Made by a program: the position numbers and the translations under genes. Shown piece after piece: positions 9,135 through 17,917 of a DNA stretch of 54,705 nucleotides. The stretch covers positions 1 to 54,705 of the forward strand of contig NZ_JAFBEI010000009.1 of the NCBI RefSeq assembly GCF_016908655.1. Reading direction: 5' to 3'. Below the pieces are notes generated by a model that saw only the letters and a list, made by a program, of their open reading frames with translations, had not been told where the DNA came from and did not search any database. Source of the stretch: Streptococcus saliviloxodontae (GTDB taxonomy: Bacteria > Bacillota > Bacilli > Lactobacillales > Streptococcaceae). Numbering within the stretch: the first letter of the stretch is position 1; every line of letters begins with the position of its first letter.

Positions 9135-10535
9135 GTGAGGATTTGTTTAGTCTTAGAAGGATGTTATCCTTACGTTCACGGAGGGGTTTCCTCCTGGATG
9201 CATAATTACATCAATGAGATGACCGAACATGAATTTGTATTGGTCACGATTGGTTCAAATGAAAGCCTGAGAGGGCAGTTTAAATATGATCTAGCAGATA
9301 ATGTTGTTGAGGTTAAAGAAATTTTCTTGGACAGCGCCTTATCTGTTAGTAACGATAATAGTCAAGCCTTAGGCTTTAGTGAGGAAGAGAGAAAAGCACT
9401 TAAAGAGCTTATCGCTTGTCAGTCACCTAATTGGGATGTTCTTTTTAGGATTTTTAACGATCGTAAGGTTAATCCAATGCAGTTTCTGGAGAGCCCTACC
9501 TTCTTAGAATTGTTGACAGAGTGTGTGGAAGAGCACCACAATCAACAGTCCTTCGCAGATATTTTTCATTCAACAAGGTCAATGTTGTTGACGGTATTGT
9601 ATCTCATGACACAGGATTTGCCCAAGGCTGATGCCTATCATGCGATTGCGACAGGCTATGCGGGACTTTTGGCTTCTCTAGGAAGTTATCAACACAAGGC
9701 ACCGCTTTTGTTAACAGAACACGGTATTTACACGCGCGAACGCGAAGAGGAAATCCTACGTTCTGATTGGGTTTTACCGAGTATGAAACGTCAGTGGATT
9801 CGTTATTTTTATATGCTGTCCAATCTGATTTATGATCGAGCAGAGATTGTGACGAGTCTGTATGAGAAAGCTAAGACTATCCAAGAAGAGGTCGGTTGTA
9901 ACATTGAAAAGTGTCGTGTGATTTCAAATGGTATTCACTACGATCGCTTTGCTGCAATTCCTCTCAAGGAAGAAGATGGCTGGGTGGATATTGGTGCAGT
10001 TGTTCGAATTGCGCCAATCAAGGATATCAAAACCATGCTCTATGTTTTTTATGAGCTGTCTCAAACCTATCCTCAAACTAGACTCCATATTATGGGAGCA
10101 GTTGATGATGAGGAGTACAACCGTGAGTGCTTAGACTTGGTGAAACAACTTGACATCAGGAATGTTATCTTTACAGGACAAGTTGATGTGATTTCTTATA
10201 TGGAGAAATTAGATTTCACGATACTAACCAGTATTTCAGAAGCCCAGCCTCTATCAGTCATCGAATCAATGGCTGCCCGTCGCCCTTGTGTGACAACTGA
10301 GGTTGGTTGTTGCCGTGAATTGCTTGAGGGAAATAAAGACGATCAGTTAGGGATTGCAGGTTACTGTGTTCCTCCAACTTATCGCCTGGGTTTGACGCAT
10401 GCGATGGAAAAAATGTGTTCATCTCGTCAGTTGCGTCTTAAGATGGGAGAGATTGCCCAAAAACGTGCTGAGCGTTATTACCTATATGAATTGATGATTG
10501 ACCAATATCGTCGTATGTACCAGGAGGTGATGTGA
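9135..10535 (+). CDS. pelF: PelF-like family 4 glycosyltransferase
   Basis: A cytoplasmic glycosyltransferase of 466 aa, predicted to polymerise the Pel-type chain from UDP-sugars. The N-terminus carries the DUF3492-type opening LVLEGCYPYVHGGVSSW. Further motifs are HGIYTREREEEI, ISNGIHYDRF, VVRIAPIKD and the GT4 E-x7-E pair E369/E377 in EAQPLSVIE. I chose GTG 9135 because AAAGGA (9123–9128) lies 6 bases upstream and the protein then begins MRICLVLEG; an in-frame TTG at 9120 has no good ribosome site. The stop overlaps the pelG start by one base. Confidence 0.9.
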   Translation: MRICLVLEGCYPYVHGGVSSWMHNYINEMTEHEFVLVTIGSNESLRGQFKYDLADNVVEVKEIFLDSALSVSNDNSQALGFSEEERKALKELIACQSPNWDVLFRIFNDRKVNPMQFLESPTFLELLTECVEEHHNQQSFADIFHSTRSMLLTVLYLMTQDLPKADAYHAIATGYAGLLASLGSYQHKAPLLLTEHGIYTREREEEILRSDWVLPSMKRQWIRYFYMLSNLIYDRAEIVTSLYEKAKTIQEEVGCNIEKCRVISNGIHYDRFAAIPLKEEDGWVDIGAVVRIAPIKDIKTMLYVFYELSQTYPQTRLHIMGAVDDEEYNRECLDLVKQLDIRNVIFTGQVDVISYMEKLDFTILTSISEAQPLSVIESMAARRPCVTTEVGCCRELLEGNKDDQLGIAGYCVPPTYRLGLTHAMEKMCSSRQLRLKMGEIAQKRAERYYLYELMIDQYRRMYQEVM

Positions 10536-12022
10536 TGGCTGGGATTGGATTTGCTATCAATAAAATCGTCAAGGACCAATCTTACAAGTCAAAAGTCAGA
10601 GCTTTTTCATACGCAAGTATTGTCACCCTAGTCCCTCTGATATTGGGAGAGTTGGTTCTAGTTGCGGCTTATCTGTTGACAGCTATTGCTAACTTTCATA
10701 TCACTGATCGTAACTTGATGGTGGCCATATTAACCTATGGTATCTTAGCATCAATGTTGGTCAATGGTATCACGGCACCTGTTGTATCACGTTTTGTTTC
10801 TGACCGCCTGTTTCACAAGGATTTGAGTCTTTTATTGGCAACTTATTGGGGTAGTCAGGGAGTTGTATTGGCTATTGGAGCTAGCTTGTATGGTCTCTTT
10901 ATTATCGTATCTGGCTTGGGGATTCTTTATGGTCTTTTAGCCTGGTTGTTATTTTGTCAGTTATTGTTATCGTGGAATGCCATGAATTACTTAACAGTAC
11001 TTCAAGATTATATTGGGATAATAAAGGCTTTTGGTGTAACCATCGTCCTAACTTTTGTCATGGGAGGTCTCTTTCTGATATTAGGGTTAACGCCAGTTGC
11101 GGCAGTTATTTCAGGTCTTGTGATGGGCTATGCTGGCTTTAACGTTCAGTCAACGCTACTGTTGTACCATCATTTTCCAAGGACTATTGATTGGCATCAT
11201 TTATTTGATTTCTTAGCTTATTTTGATGATTTTTGGCAACTGGCTTGGAGTGGTTTTTTGACTCAAGTTGGTTTGATTGGTCATATTATTATCATCTGGT
11301 TTAGTCCGATTGGACAGCGTGTGAAGGGTCTCTTTTTTATCGCTCCTTACTATGATTTAACGCTCTTCTTAGCGTCACTGACCATGTTAGCGACTACGAT
11401 TAGTTTTATCGTCTCTTTAGAAGTTGATTTTTACCGTTCTTATCGTAACTACTACACCAGCTTTACACGTGGTGCTAGTCTGACTCAGCTGAGACAGGCT
11501 GAAAAAGAGATGACAGGCTGCCTTAATAGAGGTCTCAAAAAGACCGTCTGGATCCAACTCATGGTAACGATGGTGATGATTTCTCTGGGAACAGTGGTTT
11601 TAAATGCCCTACCCTTAGGGTTTAATAATACAATCAGTGGTTACTTTAGAATTCTCTGTGTTTCTTATGCGATTTATGGAATGGCTAATGTCATCAATCT
11701 TTCCAGTCAGTATTTTGGGAATATTGCAGGAAGTTTTAAGGGAACCTTAGTATTTGCTTCGGTATCTACAGTTGCCACCTTATTTTTCCTACTTGCCAAT
11801 CCAGTATTTTTTGGTTTTGGATTTTTGATTGGAAATGCTGTTTATTTTATGATGATGTGGCTTCAGATGGAAGATTTAAATCATCGTGTTTTGTACCAAT
11901 TTCTAGGAAGACTTCCTCTCGTTGAGGAAGAAAAAGATGGCTTCTTTCATTGTTTAGCGCAGCGATTAAACCAAAAAGCTGTACAAACCTTTGCACATGA
12001 TAGAAGCAACGAGAGAGAGTAA
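10535..12022 (+). CDS. pelG: PelG-like polysaccharide membrane transporter
   Basis: A 495-aa integral membrane protein with about 12 hydrophobic segments and few polar stretches. It resembles PelG, a member of the flippase/MOP-like exporters that works with PelF, PelD and PelE to move the growing chain across the membrane. A perfect AGGAGG (10522–10527) lies 7 bases before ATG 10535, and the A of ATG is the last base of the pelF stop. The N-terminal MAGIGFAINKIVKDQSYKSK is typical of PelG starts. The CotH gene follows after 11 bases. Confidence 0.85.
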   Translation: MAGIGFAINKIVKDQSYKSKVRAFSYASIVTLVPLILGELVLVAAYLLTAIANFHITDRNLMVAILTYGILASMLVNGITAPVVSRFVSDRLFHKDLSLLLATYWGSQGVVLAIGASLYGLFIIVSGLGILYGLLAWLLFCQLLLSWNAMNYLTVLQDYIGIIKAFGVTIVLTFVMGGLFLILGLTPVAAVISGLVMGYAGFNVQSTLLLYHHFPRTIDWHHLFDFLAYFDDFWQLAWSGFLTQVGLIGHIIIIWFSPIGQRVKGLFFIAPYYDLTLFLASLTMLATTISFIVSLEVDFYRSYRNYYTSFTRGASLTQLRQAEKEMTGCLNRGLKKTVWIQLMVTMVMISLGTVVLNALPLGFNNTISGYFRILCVSYAIYGMANVINLSSQYFGNIAGSFKGTLVFASVSTVATLFFLLANPVFFGFGFLIGNAVYFMMMWLQMEDLNHRVLYQFLGRLPLVEEEKDGFFHCLAQRLNQKAVQTFAHDRSNERE

Positions 12023-12033
12023 GAGGAGTCAAA

Positions 12034-13815
12034 ATGAGAAAAAATAAAAGCCTATTGGGAGTTGTCGGTCTCCTTCTAGCAACTATTGTATTAGTCGTGT
12101 TGGCTCAGCTGATATCAGGTCAATCTTCAAATGACAAGCAAACCGTCACTGAGACGAAAAAAGAAGTCAATACTTATGATGATAAGAATTATCATTTGGC
12201 AGATAATACGGCTCTCTATGAAACAACCAGTAGAACGGATGTCAAAACCATGTATCTAACGATTGGTACAGGAAGTCAGTCTGATAATACTAATCACACT
12301 TGGTCTGAGGTCAATGGTTTATCTGTCTACGACTATGACAAGATGGGAGTTAGCCGCTATAAAGTCAATGCTATTTTACAAGTTGGAGATGAAAATGGTC
12401 CTAAGGCAGGAACCTTGGGCTACGATGCCCAGACGCCTAATGTAACAGTCCAAGTACGTGGTCAAACGTCAAGTCGAAATCCACAAAAGAATTATAAGAT
12501 AGCTATTAAGAAGGATAAGGGAAGCTACTACGGTCAAACCACTATAAATCTTAACAAGCACCAAACAGAAGGGTTAAGATTTCGAAATATGATGGCTTAT
12601 ACCTTACTGCAGGATATCCCACAACTTCTGAGTTTACGAACAGAGTTTGTTCACCTCTATGTTAAAGATCCTAATAGCACGACTCCAAATGACTTTATTG
12701 ACTATGGGCTTTATACACAGGTTGAGCAACTCAATAATGCTGGTAAAAAAGCTCACAATCTGGACACCAGTGGTCAGCTGTATAAGATCAATCAGTTTGA
12801 ATTTTATAAAGACGACGTTATCAAATTGAGTAGTGATGCCACATACGATAAAAAAGCATTTGAAGAAAAGTTAGAGATAAAAGGTTCGGATGATCATCAG
12901 AAATTACTTGATTTAATTGATAAAGTTAATGACCCTAGTTTGGACTTTGATAAAGTATTAGATGAGAATCTTGATCGTACCAATTTAGCTTATTGGATGG
13001 CCTTTAATATCTTAATGGGAAATCATGATACGCAAAACCGTAACATGTACTTCTATAGCCCATTAAATTCTGAACGTTGGTATTTTATTCCTTGGGATAA
13101 TGACGGTTCTTTATTTAAAACAGAGTATCAGATTAAAGGGAACCCAGGAGATGCTGCTTGGGAGACTGGAGTTAGTAATTATTGGGGAAATCTTCTGTTT
13201 AGACGTGCCTTGAAGACAGAAAGTTTTCGTAAAGAATTGACAGCAGCTATTGAGGATTTGCGTCAGAATTACTTAACAGATCAAAAGATTACTAGTTTAT
13301 CCACAGAATTGTCTACAGTTGTGAGTCCTTTTATTAACAAATCACCAGATAGTCTAAAGTTGGGTGTCAATATGACTCAATATCAAGAGATACTCAATGC
13401 CTTACCGGGTGAAATTGCCCAAAATAGACAGTCATTTTATGATAGTTTTGAGACACCAATGCCATTCTTTATCGGTACTCCGACAAAAGAAGTGGGTAAT
13501 AAAATGAAGATTACTTGGGATGCTTCTTATGATTTTGGAAAAGAGGATATTACTTACACAGTCGAGGTGTCAACGGATTATAACTTTACATCGACTATTT
13601 TCAAACAAGATAATCTTAGTCTAACCACAGTAACAACAGATTTGCCTGCTGCAGGTCAATATTATATTAGGGTTAAAGCAACCAATACATCAGGTAAATC
13701 TCAATATGCCTTTGATTATTATGTGACGTCAGAGTCGCATAAAGTAACAGGTGTAAAATCTATCTTTATTGATACTGATGGAACAATTAAAGAGGATGTT
13801 TATGAACTCAACTAA
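12034..13815 (+). CDS. exported CotH-kinase-family protein with C-terminal Fn3-like domain
   Basis: A 593-aa protein with an N-terminal membrane helix (residues 8–28), so the rest should lie outside the cell. The CotH-like kinase domain (about 135–470) shows RGQTSSRNPQKNYKI (142–156), YGLYTQVEQ (224–232), GNHDTQNRNMYFY (329–341) and IPWDNDGSL (352–360). In Bacillus, CotH is an atypical protein kinase of the spore coat; this host makes no spores, so the substrate must differ. Residues ~490–570 look like a fibronectin type III domain. RBS AGAGGAG precedes ATG. It overlaps the VTC gene by 14 bases. A role in phosphorylating the polymer or a surface protein is inference. Confidence 0.8.
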   Translation: MRKNKSLLGVVGLLLATIVLVVLAQLISGQSSNDKQTVTETKKEVNTYDDKNYHLADNTALYETTSRTDVKTMYLTIGTGSQSDNTNHTWSEVNGLSVYDYDKMGVSRYKVNAILQVGDENGPKAGTLGYDAQTPNVTVQVRGQTSSRNPQKNYKIAIKKDKGSYYGQTTINLNKHQTEGLRFRNMMAYTLLQDIPQLLSLRTEFVHLYVKDPNSTTPNDFIDYGLYTQVEQLNNAGKKAHNLDTSGQLYKINQFEFYKDDVIKLSSDATYDKKAFEEKLEIKGSDDHQKLLDLIDKVNDPSLDFDKVLDENLDRTNLAYWMAFNILMGNHDTQNRNMYFYSPLNSERWYFIPWDNDGSLFKTEYQIKGNPGDAAWETGVSNYWGNLLFRRALKTESFRKELTAAIEDLRQNYLTDQKITSLSTELSTVVSPFINKSPDSLKLGVNMTQYQEILNALPGEIAQNRQSFYDSFETPMPFFIGTPTKEVGNKMKITWDASYDFGKEDITYTVEVSTDYNFTSTIFKQDNLSLTTVTTDLPAAGQYYIRVKATNTSGKSQYAFDYYVTSESHKVTGVKSIFIDTDGTIKEDVYELN

Positions 13816-14539
13816 AGAAATTTTTCGTCATGAGCAGAAGTACCTGATTTCTAAGAAGGACCAAGTCCTCATTAGGCAGCGTTTGAAAGATATTTTGCAT
13901 CTTGATAAGCATGTGAAAGAGAGAAGCTACACGATTCGAAGTCTTTACTTTGATGATTATTGGAATAGTGCCTACGAGGATAAAGAAGCAGGGATTCTTA
14001 TGAGGAAGAAGTACCGTATTCGTATCTATAACTTTACTGATGATGTCATCAAATTGGAACGTAAGAAAAAACATGGTGCCTATATTTACAAGGAAGATGC
14101 TCCTTTAACGAGAGAAGAGTTCTATAAGATTTTAGATGGGGACTATCAGTTCTTGCTAACAAGCCCACACCCCTTGTGTCAAGAATTTTATGTGGAATGT
14201 GTAAGCAATCAGATGCGCCCACGGACGATTGTTGACTATGAGCGTGAGCCTTGGATTCTTGAGGCGGGAACAGTTCGTGTCACCTTTGATGAAAATGTTC
14301 GTGCAGCCGTTGGCAGTTTTGACATCTTTGATGCGAGCCTACCTACCTTGGAAGTTTTAGAAGAAGACAAGTTGGTTATGGAAGTTAAGTACACGGAGTT
14401 TTACCCTGATATCGTCAAGGCAATCGTACCAGCTGATGCAACGGAGTATACTGCGGTATCAAAATATGTCCTCTGCTATGACAAATCGAACTATAAGCAC
14501 AGTTTTACCAATTATTGGTATGAAAATGGGTCTAAGTAA
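13802..14539 (+). CDS. VTC/polyphosphate-polymerase-domain protein
   Basis: A 245-aa cytoplasmic protein of the VTC domain family (yeast Vtc4 makes polyphosphate from ATP in a basic tunnel). Matching elements are FRHEQKY (8–14), SLYFDD (47–52), the basic strand RKKYRIRIYN (68–77), KLERKKK (84–90), DYERE (145–149) and MEVKYTE (193–199). The start at ATG 13802 has AGAGGA (13791–13796) 5 bases upstream and overlaps the CotH end. Bacterial VTC proteins are often encoded beside CotH and DUF4956 genes, as here. Whether it makes polyphosphate or another phosphorylated product is not known from sequence. Confidence 0.8.
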   Translation: MNSTKEIFRHEQKYLISKKDQVLIRQRLKDILHLDKHVKERSYTIRSLYFDDYWNSAYEDKEAGILMRKKYRIRIYNFTDDVIKLERKKKHGAYIYKEDAPLTREEFYKILDGDYQFLLTSPHPLCQEFYVECVSNQMRPRTIVDYEREPWILEAGTVRVTFDENVRAAVGSFDIFDASLPTLEVLEEDKLVMEVKYTEFYPDIVKAIVPADATEYTAVSKYVLCYDKSNYKHSFTNYWYENGSK

Positions 14540-14569
14540 GACCGACAATGAAACAGAAGAGAGAGAAAA

Positions 14570-15235
14570 ATGAGTGTTCAAGATGTTTTGAAAAAATCCT
14601 TTGTCAGTTCTTATACTGGTGAGGACCTGTGGCAGATTATGCTTGCTTTAGTCATCTCCATTTTGATGGGGGTTGCTATTTATATGATTTATCGTCAATT
14701 TTATACAGGAGTAGTCTTTTCAAGGAGCTTTGCGATTACCTTAGTAGGTATGACTGTTCTAACCTGTATGGTAACCTTGGCAATTAGTTCAAATATTGTG
14801 ATTTCCCTCGGTATGGTCGGTGCCTTGTCTATTGTTAGGTATCGAACTGCCATAAAAGATCCCATGGATTTGCTCTATATTTTTTGGGCAATTACAACAG
14901 GGATAACGGTCGGCGCTAAGATGTACTTTTTAGCGATTGTAGCAGCTGTTGTGATGACTGCCTTGTTTGTGATTTTCTATTACTACCAACAGTCTGGTAA
15001 GGTTTATATTACCGTGATTCACTACCATGATAAGGAAGCTGAGGAAGCTATCTTCCAAAGTTTCGGAAAATTAAAATACTTTGTTAAATCAAAAACTAGC
15101 CGTAGAGGTCAAACAGAGCTATCTATCGAAGTTTTCTGTAAAGATGACAACCTTAGTTTCACCGATAAGATTCAAAATGTAGCAGGTGTTGATGATGTTA
15201 CCTTGATTCAGTACAATGGTGAGTATCACGGTTGA
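14570..15235 (+). CDS. DUF4956 membrane protein
   Basis: A 221-aa protein with about four membrane helices (residues ~22–145) and a cytoplasmic α/β tail (~150–221). The hallmark GALSIVRYRTAIKDP segment at about 83–97 identifies the DUF4956 family. Its activity is unknown. It ends the CotH–VTC–DUF4956 cassette and lies 30 bases after the VTC gene, with a weak AGAGAG ribosome site. I infer a partner role to the VTC protein, for example moving or handing over its product, because these families recur together. Confidence 0.8.
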   Translation: MSVQDVLKKSFVSSYTGEDLWQIMLALVISILMGVAIYMIYRQFYTGVVFSRSFAITLVGMTVLTCMVTLAISSNIVISLGMVGALSIVRYRTAIKDPMDLLYIFWAITTGITVGAKMYFLAIVAAVVMTALFVIFYYYQQSGKVYITVIHYHDKEAEEAIFQSFGKLKYFVKSKTSRRGQTELSIEVFCKDDNLSFTDKIQNVAGVDDVTLIQYNGEYHG

Positions 15236-15285
15236 TTAAAAATTTTTAAAATTTAAGCAAAAAGATGACTATTTGATTGAATTTC

Positions 15286-15294
15286 TGCTATAAT
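15286..15294 (+). promoter_or_regulatory. extended −10 promoter of galE
   Basis: TG (15286–15287), one base, then TATAAT (15289–15294), with only a weak −35 (TGACTA, 15266–15271). It suggests that galE can be transcribed separately from the pel-like operon; no terminator was seen between the DUF4956 gene and galE. Confidence 0.55.
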
Positions 15295-15340
15295 AAAAGA
15301 ATAGTTGCAAACACAGTTTGATGTAATGATTGGAGAGAAT

Positions 15341-16354
15341 ATGGCAATTTTATTAACAGGTGGTGCTGGATTTATTGGTAGCCACACTAGTATTGAACTT
15401 AATAAAGCTGGGTACGAAGTTGTTCTAGTGGATGATTTTTCAAACAGTTCACCAGAGGTTTTAAATCGTCTAGAGAGTATTACTGGTCAAAAGTTTCCAT
15501 TTTATGAAGGAAGTATTTTAGATAAAGATTTTCTAAGAGGAGTCTTTGAAAAGCATCAGATTGATGCTGTCATTCACTTCGCAGCCTTTAAGGCAGTAGG
15601 TGAGTCTGTTTCTGAACCTTTAAAGTACTACCATAATAACATTACAGGTACCATTAGCCTCTTAGAAGTGATGAAAGAAAAAGGGGTCAAAAATATTGTC
15701 TTCTCATCAAGTGCTACGGTTTATGGCATGAACAATGTCTCACCGTTGACAGAAGACTTACCAACCTCAGCAACAAATCCTTATGGTTACACAAAAGTGA
15801 TGATGGAGCAGATTTTGATGGATGTGGTTGCGTCTGATCCAGAGTGGTCAGTGACCCTACTACGTTATTTCAATCCGATTGGTGCTCATGAGTCAGGTCT
15901 GATTGGAGAAGCTCCAAATGGTATTCCTAATAATCTGATGCCCTATATCACTCAGGTTGCGGTAGGGAAATTGGCAGAGCTCTCTGTCTTCGGAGATGAC
16001 TACGATACTCCAGATGGGACAGGTGTCCGTGACTATATCCACGTTGTTGATTTGGCGAATGGTCACAGCCTAGCTCTTAAACATAATCTTGAACAAGTTG
16101 GCACACAAATCTTCAACTTGGGAACTGGAAATGGTTACAGTGTCTTGGATCTTGTTAAAGCATTTGAGGCTGAAAATCAAGTAGCCGTCCCTTATGTCAT
16201 TAAAGAGCGTCGCCCAGGTGATATTGCAACCTGTTATGCGGATGCCAGCAAGGCAAAAGAAATTCTCGGTTGGACAGCACAGAAGGACTTACACGATATG
16301 ATGCGTGATTCTTGGAAATGGCAAAGCCAAAATCCAAATGGATACGACGCATAA
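15341..16354 (+). CDS. galE: UDP-glucose/UDP-GlcNAc 4-epimerase
   Basis: A 337-aa extended SDR enzyme that interconverts UDP-Glc/UDP-Gal and, in some forms, UDP-GlcNAc/UDP-GalNAc. The NAD-binding GGAGFIGSH begins at about residue 7, SSSATVYG is near 124, and the catalytic YGYTK is near 149. I chose ATG 15341 (MAILLTGGAGF) with GGAG (15332–15335) upstream. Its place at the end of the pel-like locus suggests that it supplies UDP-GalNAc or UDP-Gal for the polymer. Substrate range cannot be read with certainty. Confidence 0.92.
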   Translation: MAILLTGGAGFIGSHTSIELNKAGYEVVLVDDFSNSSPEVLNRLESITGQKFPFYEGSILDKDFLRGVFEKHQIDAVIHFAAFKAVGESVSEPLKYYHNNITGTISLLEVMKEKGVKNIVFSSSATVYGMNNVSPLTEDLPTSATNPYGYTKVMMEQILMDVVASDPEWSVTLLRYFNPIGAHESGLIGEAPNGIPNNLMPYITQVAVGKLAELSVFGDDYDTPDGTGVRDYIHVVDLANGHSLALKHNLEQVGTQIFNLGTGNGYSVLDLVKAFEAENQVAVPYVIKERRPGDIATCYADASKAKEILGWTAQKDLHDMMRDSWKWQSQNPNGYDA

Positions 16355-16370
16355 GTAGGTCATCGTTGAT

Positions 16371-16408
16371 GAACCCTTGCACTCATTTTGAGTGCAGGGG
16401 TTCTTTTT
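16371..16408 (+). terminator. strong terminator closing the polysaccharide locus
   Basis: GAACCCTTGCACTCA (16371–16385) pairs with TGAGTGCAGGGGTTC over 15 bp with one G·U, and a T-rich tail follows. Confidence 0.9.
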
Positions 16409-16552
16409 CTAGATTAGGTGACAGGAGATGTTATTTCTATACAGGCGGGTTGATGTGATAGAAATAGGTTGATAGAGCATTTCTTAGAAAGAAGAGGAAA
16501 GCGTTTTTTAAGATCCTTTAAAGGGTGAAAATCTCCGCTTAAGTAAAAATTT

Positions 16553-16561
16553 TGATATACT
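16553..16561 (+). promoter_or_regulatory. extended −10 promoter of the FemAB-type gene
   Basis: TG (16553–16554), A, then TATACT (16556–16561), 34 bases before the start codon. No clear −35. Confidence 0.45.
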
Positions 16562-16595
16562 AGTAGACGAATAATTCCAAAGAAATGAGACATTC

Positions 16596-17828
16596 ATGAG
16601 TTTAAAACAATTAACAAAAGAAGACTATCAAGAAGCCTTAACGTCTTTTCCAGCTTGTTCTTTTATGCAGACTGTTGAGATGGGTACCCTTCTGGAAAAA
16701 AGAGGGAATCAAGTGACTTATCTTGGATTTGAAGCTGATGGGGAAGTGCAAGTTTTGGCGGTGCTTTATGCAAAACCGATGTTTGGTGGTTTGATGATGG
16801 AAATCAATTCTGGACCAGCTTCCAAGGATAGCCGCTACCTAGCTCCTTTTTATAAAGCTTTGGCAGTCTATGCCAAACAGAAAGGCGCTCTAGAATTGGT
16901 GGTTAAACCGTATGACACTTACCAGACTTTCGATAGTGATGGTAATCCAGCTGATGATGAAAGAGCACAGCTGATTAGTGATTTTACAGATCTTGGCTAT
17001 CAACATGATGGTTTGCAGACGGGCTATCCAGGGGGAGAACCTGATTGGCACTATGTTAAAGATCTATCTGGACTAACCCTTCAAACCCTTCGTAAATCTT
17101 ACAGTAAAAAAGGGCGTCCTTTAGCGAATAAAACGGCTTCATTTGGAATCAAAATTCGTCGTCTGGAAAGATCAGAGTTACACTTATTTAAGGAAATTAC
17201 CTCTTCAACATCTGAGCGCCGTGACTATGATGATAAGCCACTTGATTATTACGAAGCTTTTTATGATAGCTTTGGAGACAAGGCTGAGTTTATGTTGGCA
17301 ACCATTAACTTCCAAGATTACCTTGACAACCTGACCAAAGATCAAGATAAACTCAAGGTGAGTATTGATGCTATTGAAGCTGAACTGGCTGCCGGGTCAA
17401 ACTCATGTAAAAAGCATAGAACCCTGAAGGAATTGAAACATCAATATGAGACTTTTGAAGTCCGTAAATCAGAGGCGCGTGATTTCTTAGAGAAATATGG
17501 ACAAGAAGATGTCAGCCTGGCAGCTAGTCTCTTTATCTACACACCACAGGAATCTGTCTATCTCTTTAGTGGTTCACTGACTGAGTTCAACAAATTCTAT
17601 GCTCCTGTGGCCTTGCAGGAACATGTGATGTCAGAAAGTATTAAGCGTGGAATCACCTTCTACACTTTCTTGGGGATCCAAGGTATCTTTGATGGTAGTG
17701 ATGGTGTCTTGCGTTTCAAACAAAATTTCAATGGTTATATTGTCCGTAAGATGGGAACCTTCCGCTATTACCCGAGACCGATGAAACGTCAGGCGATTCA
17801 ATTGGTTAAGAAGCTATTAGGAAGATAA
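16596..17828 (+). CDS. FemAB-family aminoacyltransferase (MurM/MurN type)
   Basis: A 410-aa FemAB/FemX-family enzyme that adds amino acids from aminoacyl-tRNA to the lysine of the peptidoglycan stem, making interpeptide bridges. Two GNAT-like halves are seen (SFMQTVEMGTLLEKRG near residue 22; the FLGIQGIFDGSDGVLRFKQNF region near 365–385), with a lysine-rich coiled-coil arm at ~245–305, typical of this family. Only one such gene is present here, so I cannot say whether it is the first-residue or second-residue transferase. The ribosome site is weak. The gene stands alone between the galE terminator and corA. Confidence 0.85.
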   Translation: MSLKQLTKEDYQEALTSFPACSFMQTVEMGTLLEKRGNQVTYLGFEADGEVQVLAVLYAKPMFGGLMMEINSGPASKDSRYLAPFYKALAVYAKQKGALELVVKPYDTYQTFDSDGNPADDERAQLISDFTDLGYQHDGLQTGYPGGEPDWHYVKDLSGLTLQTLRKSYSKKGRPLANKTASFGIKIRRLERSELHLFKEITSSTSERRDYDDKPLDYYEAFYDSFGDKAEFMLATINFQDYLDNLTKDQDKLKVSIDAIEAELAAGSNSCKKHRTLKELKHQYETFEVRKSEARDFLEKYGQEDVSLAASLFIYTPQESVYLFSGSLTEFNKFYAPVALQEHVMSESIKRGITFYTFLGIQGIFDGSDGVLRFKQNFNGYIVRKMGTFRYYPRPMKRQAIQLVKKLLGR

Positions 17829-17917
17829 AAGACTCTAGTTTCTTCTTGGAAGAAAAGGATAAAATACCGTTCATTTTAATTTTTGTATCAGGTGAGAGAT
17901 AAAGGGAAAGTCAAGAG

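Noticed and set aside
17839..17855. Hairpin TTTCTTC/GAAGAAA as a terminator after the FemAB-type gene
   Set aside because: The loop is tiny and no T run follows on either strand.
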